Assembly (NCBI GenBank): GCA_027475525.1
Contig: JAMWFC010000055.1
Coordinates: 1,406,212-1,470,211, forward strand
Direction: 5' to 3'
Length of the DNA: 64,000 nucleotides
Source: Macrolepiota albuminosa
Taxonomy: Eukaryota > Basidiomycota > Agaricomycetes > Agaricales > Agaricaceae
The translations under genes and the position numbers were made by a program. Positions 58,199 through 64,000 of this stretch are shown here, in pieces. Numbering within the stretch: the first letter of the stretch is position 1; each line of letters starts with the position of its first letter. The notes beneath the pieces are model-generated. The model was not told where the DNA came from. It saw only the letters and a list, made by a program, of their open reading frames with translations, and did no database searches.

Positions 58199-58218
58199 GG
58201 TCACGCAATTGCGTGACC
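58199..58218. other. Perfect 20-bp palindrome
   Basis: GGTCACGCAATTGCGTGACC is its own reverse complement. It lies at the border between repeat-rich and host DNA, about 40 bp after a TATATAA word. Confidence 0.85.
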
Positions 58219-59881
58219 AGCTCGGCGCTATCTCTTAATAATCTATACTCACTGCAGAGGACTGATTTTTCCTTGGTATACTAATTCCATCCTTGTCACA
58301 ACGCTATTAAAATTATTGTGAATCGTCACACAAAATTACGCTCTAGCACGTGTCCATCACCGCGTTTTGCCTATCTTAGCAAATGCCGCATGGCCAGCAC
58401 TTCGAATTCTGACTACAAATACTTGACTACCACTTGCTTCTTTACGTATTTTAGTGATCCTGTCTATAGTTAGGTCTATCGTGGCGTATCTTTACAGATC
58501 GACCATAGCTATCAGTTAGCGTAGATGGATAACAATATAGCATGGTGTTTTCTCAGCCCTGGTGTCAGCGACGAGCTTGAAACCGAGCATAAATCTAGAT
58601 TTTGCCACAAATGTCCGGTCGACTCTCTAGGTCACCGGCGCCGCAGTCTCCGTAGGAATTTGTATATAACGACCCAGTTAATCTTTTACTCTTAAACCAG
58701 GAGGGTTGCTTCACTAAGTTCCAGTGGTAGTTTTAGGCCCATAGTGAATATCGACGGGCTCATGTAGTTGGATACGACTTTCTAACCCTCTTTCAAACGA
58801 ATTTCTCCCGTTTACAGCGGATGAATCGCATGACTAAAGATGGTGAGAGTCCACATCTAAACTACTCTGATCGATTGAATAGAACTTCTAGGCACGATGC
58901 CCATGTCAGAAGCAATAGAAACATGTCGAAGTAGTGACAGACAATTCAGCGTGACTCCGTTGTTCGTAATTCAGACAATTGTAGGTGTCTGAAAGAACAG
59001 CGTTTCACCGGTACTTCCATTGAAGAAGCAACAATAAGAGGCATTATTTCAACGAAGAGCTTCTGCGCAGTTTTCAGGAGAACAAGCCTGCTATACATGT
59101 CCGAAACCTGAAAGGATTAGCTCTTGAGAGTTCTTTTTGGGAATTGACCCGAAGAGCGTGAAGAACACATGGACCAATTAATCATCATCCTTATAACACT
59201 TTTGGAATGTCATTAGTCCTTTTGACAAGCGAGAAGTCGCTTATACTTATGGGCTAGCGCGTGACCCCGGACCAAAGTGGAATTGTTTTTTGATATGAAA
59301 GATCAGTAATAGTACCTACAAGAGCATAAAGACAACCGAGGAGAACACATCTCCGAGCTAAGACAGATGACACAGGGGCCAACTACAGTTTTAAAAAAGC
59401 AAGTATAGGCCATTCTTTAATCTTCTAGTGCAGATCGCAATACGAAGATGGAGGCTGAGTTTATCTTGCCGAAGCCGACGAGTGTGGGAGACTTGAAGCA
59501 AGGAGAACTTGGAATATGTGTATCTGATGAATGAAAATGATGAGACAGACGAAAGACAGAGACAGATGGATGGAGAATGTGAAAAGGATCTCCATCTGTC
59601 GAACTTGTGTCAACGCTGATAGAATGTTGTCATGTTTGGTTGTGATGCGAAAACTAGTGAATTTGTTCTCGAACCACCGTAGGAAGGGACGTGGATTTAA
59701 CCACGACAAGGCCTGGTCCTGACGACGACGAGGCTCTTCATGTATACATAAGGTCAGTGGACACAGCGTAGCCCACACGACTAGACGCCCCTGCCACGCT
59801 GTTCAATATCACACTTGCCTCGTTGTTTAGTCGTGTCCGCTAATCTCCCTTCAGAATACCCTAATATCTATTGCTGGCCCC
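58219..59881. other. Upstream region of the RhoGAP gene, no gene recognised
   Basis: Host-like composition. The longest frame (minus, 59,778-59,461, 105 codons, hydrophobic C-terminal half) has no recognisable motif. The RhoGAP promoter should be in the last few hundred bases. Confidence 0.45.
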
Positions 59882-62800
59882 ATGTCGTCCGGATCCGAGC
59901 CTGGTGTGGACAGCACTGCTGTCAGTTGTGCAGCATCGTCTGCGAGCTGCGCACCCGCCTTAGCTTCCCATATCAACCACGGCGAGTTTGCTGTCGACAC
60001 CAACATCATTCGCAGGTCCTCTCATTCCTCCACGCGCATGGGCTCATCCTTCAGCAAGTCCAATACTGTTTCATTGTCACCGGCTGGACCTCCGCCCTCT
60101 CCTTCTACCAGTCGCGGTTTTTCAGCTGCAGTGGCAGGTGGACTACGACTTACCCGCGCGTTCGCTAATCGACGCAAAAAGTCTGAAGACGTGAGTAAGA
60201 TGATGGATCGCTCATTAAGCCAGACCGGAGACTCTCCACCAAACCAGACACAACGCATTGAAGCTACAGCTTCTATTTCATCTTCCCCTGCTCAGGTGAG
60301 AATAATACGATGTATGTAACGACACAATATTTAATAGTTCATGCAGCTTGCAACCCAGGTCCTCAAGAAGGCTGTCAAGAAACCACATCCAACACCTACC
60401 CACCAACGTCAAGAACCGATTCCCCCTACTCCTCCCCCGAAACCGCAACATGTCTCACCCCAGCCTCATCCACCGTCGCCGCCTCCGAAACCTCCAGCCG
60501 GTCTCCGCTCGTCTATCATTCCCATCAGTCCCGGCATCTCATCCGCTGTCAACTATCTTCGTATGACAGACGAAGGTTCCAGCCTTGATCGAGATCGGGG
60601 GGTTGACAGAGGAATTCAATTGTCCAAGGTGGACTCCAAAGAGAAACAAGCGAAGGAGCACCTCAAAGTGGACAAGGAATCGGAGAAGGGAAAAGAGGCC
60701 CTTGTGGACCCAGGCATTGAAGGTGGCAAAGGGAGTACCACGGAGACAGACGAGACGAAAGACGCTTGGAGGAAAAGCGATTCCACGATGAGCTATCATA
60801 CTATCCGCCCCGGAAGTCAACATTCTCGCCCTGTCTCCATGGCTGAGTCTTTGCAATCTAATCACACTGTTGTACCTGTCAAACGGCAAAGCGCGCTGGT
60901 TACTGATGCTGATTTTTGTGTGGCAGAGGAGGACGATTCTGAAAAATCAGCCGAGGGCGATTGTAACGAGGACGTTCCTCAGGTCAATACAAACCTCTCT
61001 CCTACTGCTTCGATTAGGGGAAGGGAACGGCGTGCGATGTCTTTGAATGTTCATAATCCAGGCTTTAACATGATGCACAAGCTTCCACCCACGCCCACCA
61101 GTGCCACTGCGGCTAATTTTACTTTCTCCGTCGCAGACCAGCGTGTTGCATCACCCTCTCAGCGGACGACGGCAAGTGCGCAGGGATACATTGCCTCATC
61201 TGATGGCTACTCAGCAGGTAGCAGCATACGCACTCAACTCGCTGTGTACAACACCCAGCCACAGTCTCAGCCCCACCTACATGTTTCAACTAGCTTCATC
61301 GGTCGTAACCCATCCCGTCCCACATCCCCCATTCCTATCCAACACCCTCGCGATGTACCAAATAACCCCTACACAACGTTTCCTCCACCCCCGGATCCTC
61401 AGCCTTTGCGGCCTGGATCACGCCTTGACCGCAGTCTGCCTGCCCTCCCTCCGTATGCGCAGCGCCAACCATCATTGAGCATGAGCGGTGGGCTCGGGCT
61501 TGCGAAACGCGCCGTTGAGAAGATGGGCTTTGGTCGCGCTCTCGGGCTTGGGTCTTCCAGTTCCTCAAATCACGGGCATAGCCACATTTCTGGCTACTCG
61601 AGTTCAAGTTCGGGACACACGAATTCCACTTACACCCCACCGTCGTCTTATGGTACCCCGTCCCACGACGCATCATCAAAGCATGGGCACTCAGCTAGTG
61701 CATATGACGGTCTTGTGGCGCCACGGTCGAGCACGAGCTCGAACTCCGGCCAGTCGTCCCACGGAAGTACTGGTGGGTACCTCAGCAGAAAGAACAGACC
61801 GAAGCATGCACCCGGTACGTTGTCTGTGTCTTCAACTGCCTCTCAATCCACATCGGCCTCGGACTCGGACGCGATGGAGGCGCCCCCGGGACCGAATTTT
61901 GGAAAACGTCTCCGCGGACCTTTAAGGCGCGGTGGTGGTGGTGGTGTTCTCTTTGGTCGGGACCTAAAGAGCGTAGTGAAGGAGACGGCGGTCGGTGTTG
62001 GAAAGCCGAAGGGATGGGGTGGGAGATGGCGTAATTGGGAATCGACAACCTCGTTATTGGGGGGTGAGGAGTACGATGGGGACAGTGAAAGAATACGAAA
62101 CAAGGAAGAACTGAGGACGAGGAAGGGGAGTGTCCGAAGGGGTCAGTTAAAAGCACTAGAGGACAGGAAGTTGCCCGCGCTTGTGGTAAGATGCGCGCAA
62201 CATCTGTTGATATGGGGTATCCAGGAGGAGGGTCTTTTCCGGTGGGTTTTATACTTTTTGCGCATGTTTTGATATCAATAGCTCCATGTCCAGTATTCCC
62301 GGCCGAGCGCTACATGTGTCCAGGCTAAGGGCAGAATTTGACAGCGGTGAGACTAATGAGTTTACGCCGGGTCCGAGGTTTTGCATATGCTGATTTCTGA
62401 TCTCGCTAGGTGCTGATTTCGACATGACCGAGTGTTCTCCTGGAGACGTAGACCCCCATGCCGTGGCATCCGTTTTTAAGGCCTTCCTCCGTGAACGTGA
62501 GTCTCTCACAATTTTGTGGACATAGTTATTGATTATGTTTCTGATTAGTTCCTGAACCCATTCTCACAACCACTCTATTGCCATACTTTGATGCTGCCAT
62601 GGCTCAGGAAGGCAAGGATGTAGAAGAAAATGATCACCGCAAACAATCTCGTAGTGCTTCACGTGGTCCTGGTCTGCCTTCCGGTCCTCGCGATGCCGGT
62701 GTTCTTCCTTCTGTCCGTAAGGCTCCGTCGCTCTCTACTCTGGCAATGCCAACGATGACCGGACTCCGCCCGCTTTCCAACCAGCTCCTTAACACATTTC

Positions 62801-64000
62801 GATCACTCCTTGCCCAGTTGCCTGAAGAGAATCGAGACCTTATTCGAACGGTTTCTGAGCTCATTAAGGCGGTTGCACTCGACAGTGTCGCGACAAAGAT
62901 GCCGTTGAGCAATTTGTTGCTTGTCTTTTGTCCAAGCTTGAACATGAGCCCGCCGTTGCTGCGCACGCTCTGTGAGGCTGAGGGTATCTGGGAGATGCCG
63001 GTACCTGAGTCGAAGCGCAAGGAAGAGGATGATGATGGTGAACAGATCGTGCTGGAAACAAGACAAGAGGAAGGCGATGACGAATCTTATGAGGATGCGC
63101 GAGATGAGATGGAAGAAGATGGAGAAAGCTTGGATCATCTATCAGAGGATTTATCGAGCTCTATGGGGTATAACGCGTCGACTGAAGATGTTTTGGATTC
63201 ATCCTTTACATCGTTTCCCCCTAAGCCGGATGTGCATTGTCGCAAAGCCTCGGTCACTACGTCGTCTCTGACCGATGGATCGTCTTACATGTCAACCTCA
63301 GAGGGCCATAGTAATCCGCCTCGACTCTACTCTGACGTTCATTCACAATCTGCTTCTCCACCACCTTTCTCATCATCTGCAGAGTCACTTGATACACCAG
63401 CCACTCCCTCTCACGATGACTCTCTGCCTAACCCGGTAACATCTTACCCAGAGGAGTCCAAGGAAACCCAGTCTAAGATGGTTGCAGATGTAGCGACGGG
63501 ATCAAGGCCATCTCCGCCTACACCCCGAAGACTTGCGATTAGCAACCCTGTTCTCGTTAGTGGACCAGTCCAATTCCCTTCGATTGCGGAGAAGTTTTTT
63601 GCACCTCCGGCCCAACCTGGAAAACGCCGCTCAATCCCTATGTTGTCACTACCGAACCTTAGCCTCAAGACGGGTTCTTCGGATAGCCCTATCTCACCTA
63701 CGGGGTCTCTTGCTGACAGACCGAAGAGGATGAAGAAACCTTCTTTGCAGCTCCTCTTTCAGAAAAAGACGTCGTCATTCTCGTCTCCAAAGTCGCCTGC
63801 TCAGTCACTCAAACCAGCCATTATGGACTCTTACCTGCAAAGTCGTTCAGCTAGTGATTTGTCGGTCTCTACCCCCTTGTCTACAACCTTCGGGCCGCAA
63901 GCCAGCACTGCTACTCTCCCGAAGTTACCTCCCAAGCTTAACACACCCATTGAGAGCTCCACATTGCGCATTGGCATGGGATTAGGCATAGACTCTGTAG
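59882..64000 (+). CDS. RhoGAP domain protein (Rho-family GTPase-activating protein), 3' end cut
   Basis: Stimulates GTP hydrolysis by Rho/Cdc42-type GTPases that control polarity and the cell wall (family knowledge). Exons 59882-60295, 60347-62241, 62294-62346, 62410-62496, 62549-64000+; frame kept throughout, at least 1,300 residues. The first ~740 residues are low-complexity Ser/Pro-rich with polyproline segments (IPPTPPPKPQ) and a basic patch. The RhoGAP domain starts at about residue 750: LPALVVRCAQHLLIWGIQEE, GLFRIPGRA (arginine finger at about residue 770), VASVFKAFLRELPEPILTT, a ~60-residue insertion, then PEENRDLIRTVSELI and MPLSNLLLVFCPSLNMSP. The Ser-rich tail continues to the window edge without a stop. 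The start is the first Met of the open frame. The subfamily (Sac7/Rga/Bem-like) cannot be fixed. Confidence 0.9.

Noticed and set aside
61101..61925. Overlapping plus-strand frames in the RhoGAP region
   Set aside because: Alternative frames of low-complexity Ser/Pro-rich coding sequence; the long continuous frame carries the domain.

Overview
The window looks like nuclear DNA of a mushroom-forming basidiomycete (Agaricomycetes). Genes carry many 45-65 nt GT-AG introns, there is a velvet-domain regulator, and the repeats are chromodomain Ty3/gypsy elements with agaric-type Gag proteins plus a DD34E Tc1/mariner element. The organism call is inference from gene style and repeat families; no ribosomal marker is present.

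Host genes sit in three islands. Left (1-9.4 kb): a type I protein arginine methyltransferase (minus, 3' end outside the window), a divergent gamma-tubulin complex component (plus), a small carboxymuconolactone-decarboxylase family gene (plus) and a mitochondrial carrier resembling yeast YPR011C (plus). Middle (32.1-36.4 kb): a velvet-domain gene (minus), otherwise no gene I recognise. Right (58-64 kb): a large RhoGAP protein running off the right edge. Exon joins were worked out by hand; reading frame is preserved across every join listed. The islands are unrelated housekeeping or regulatory genes and show no operon-like or cluster logic.

The rest, about 45 kb, is a nested transposon landscape. 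Region 9.7-18.8 kb is old, AT-rich and very poor in CpG; it holds minisatellites, an LTR-like repeat and a decayed frame of about 960 codons (13 internal stops, no frameshift). Region 18.6-30.4 kb is an old minus-strand gypsy element ('D'). A young gag-only LTR element (18,794-23,714, target duplication ACGT) is inserted in its integrase, and a solo LTR (24,922-26,951, GTGC), itself holding another solo LTR (25,265-26,218, GCGG), lies in its pol region. Region 36.5-52.5 kb has tandem repeats, then a Tc1/mariner element (38,948-52,487, TA duplications) split by an 11.85-kb minus-strand chromodomain gypsy element ('B', 40,441-52,292, CCAAT). B has an extra ORF before gag, two tandem retropepsin domains and a reverse-oriented Cys-rich accessory gene near its 3' LTR, and its gag is broken by a solo LTR (TCGG). 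Region 52.5-58 kb holds further decayed LTRs, including a head-to-head pair and a second nested solo LTR.

Two results stand out. First, six tandem duplications in the repeats all have a period of exactly 77 bp (five are perfect), and removing them makes paired LTRs the same length or nearly so; this points to an assembly artefact at a k-mer length of 77. Second, element B has an unusual gene layout: doubled protease, 5' extra ORF and antisense accessory gene.
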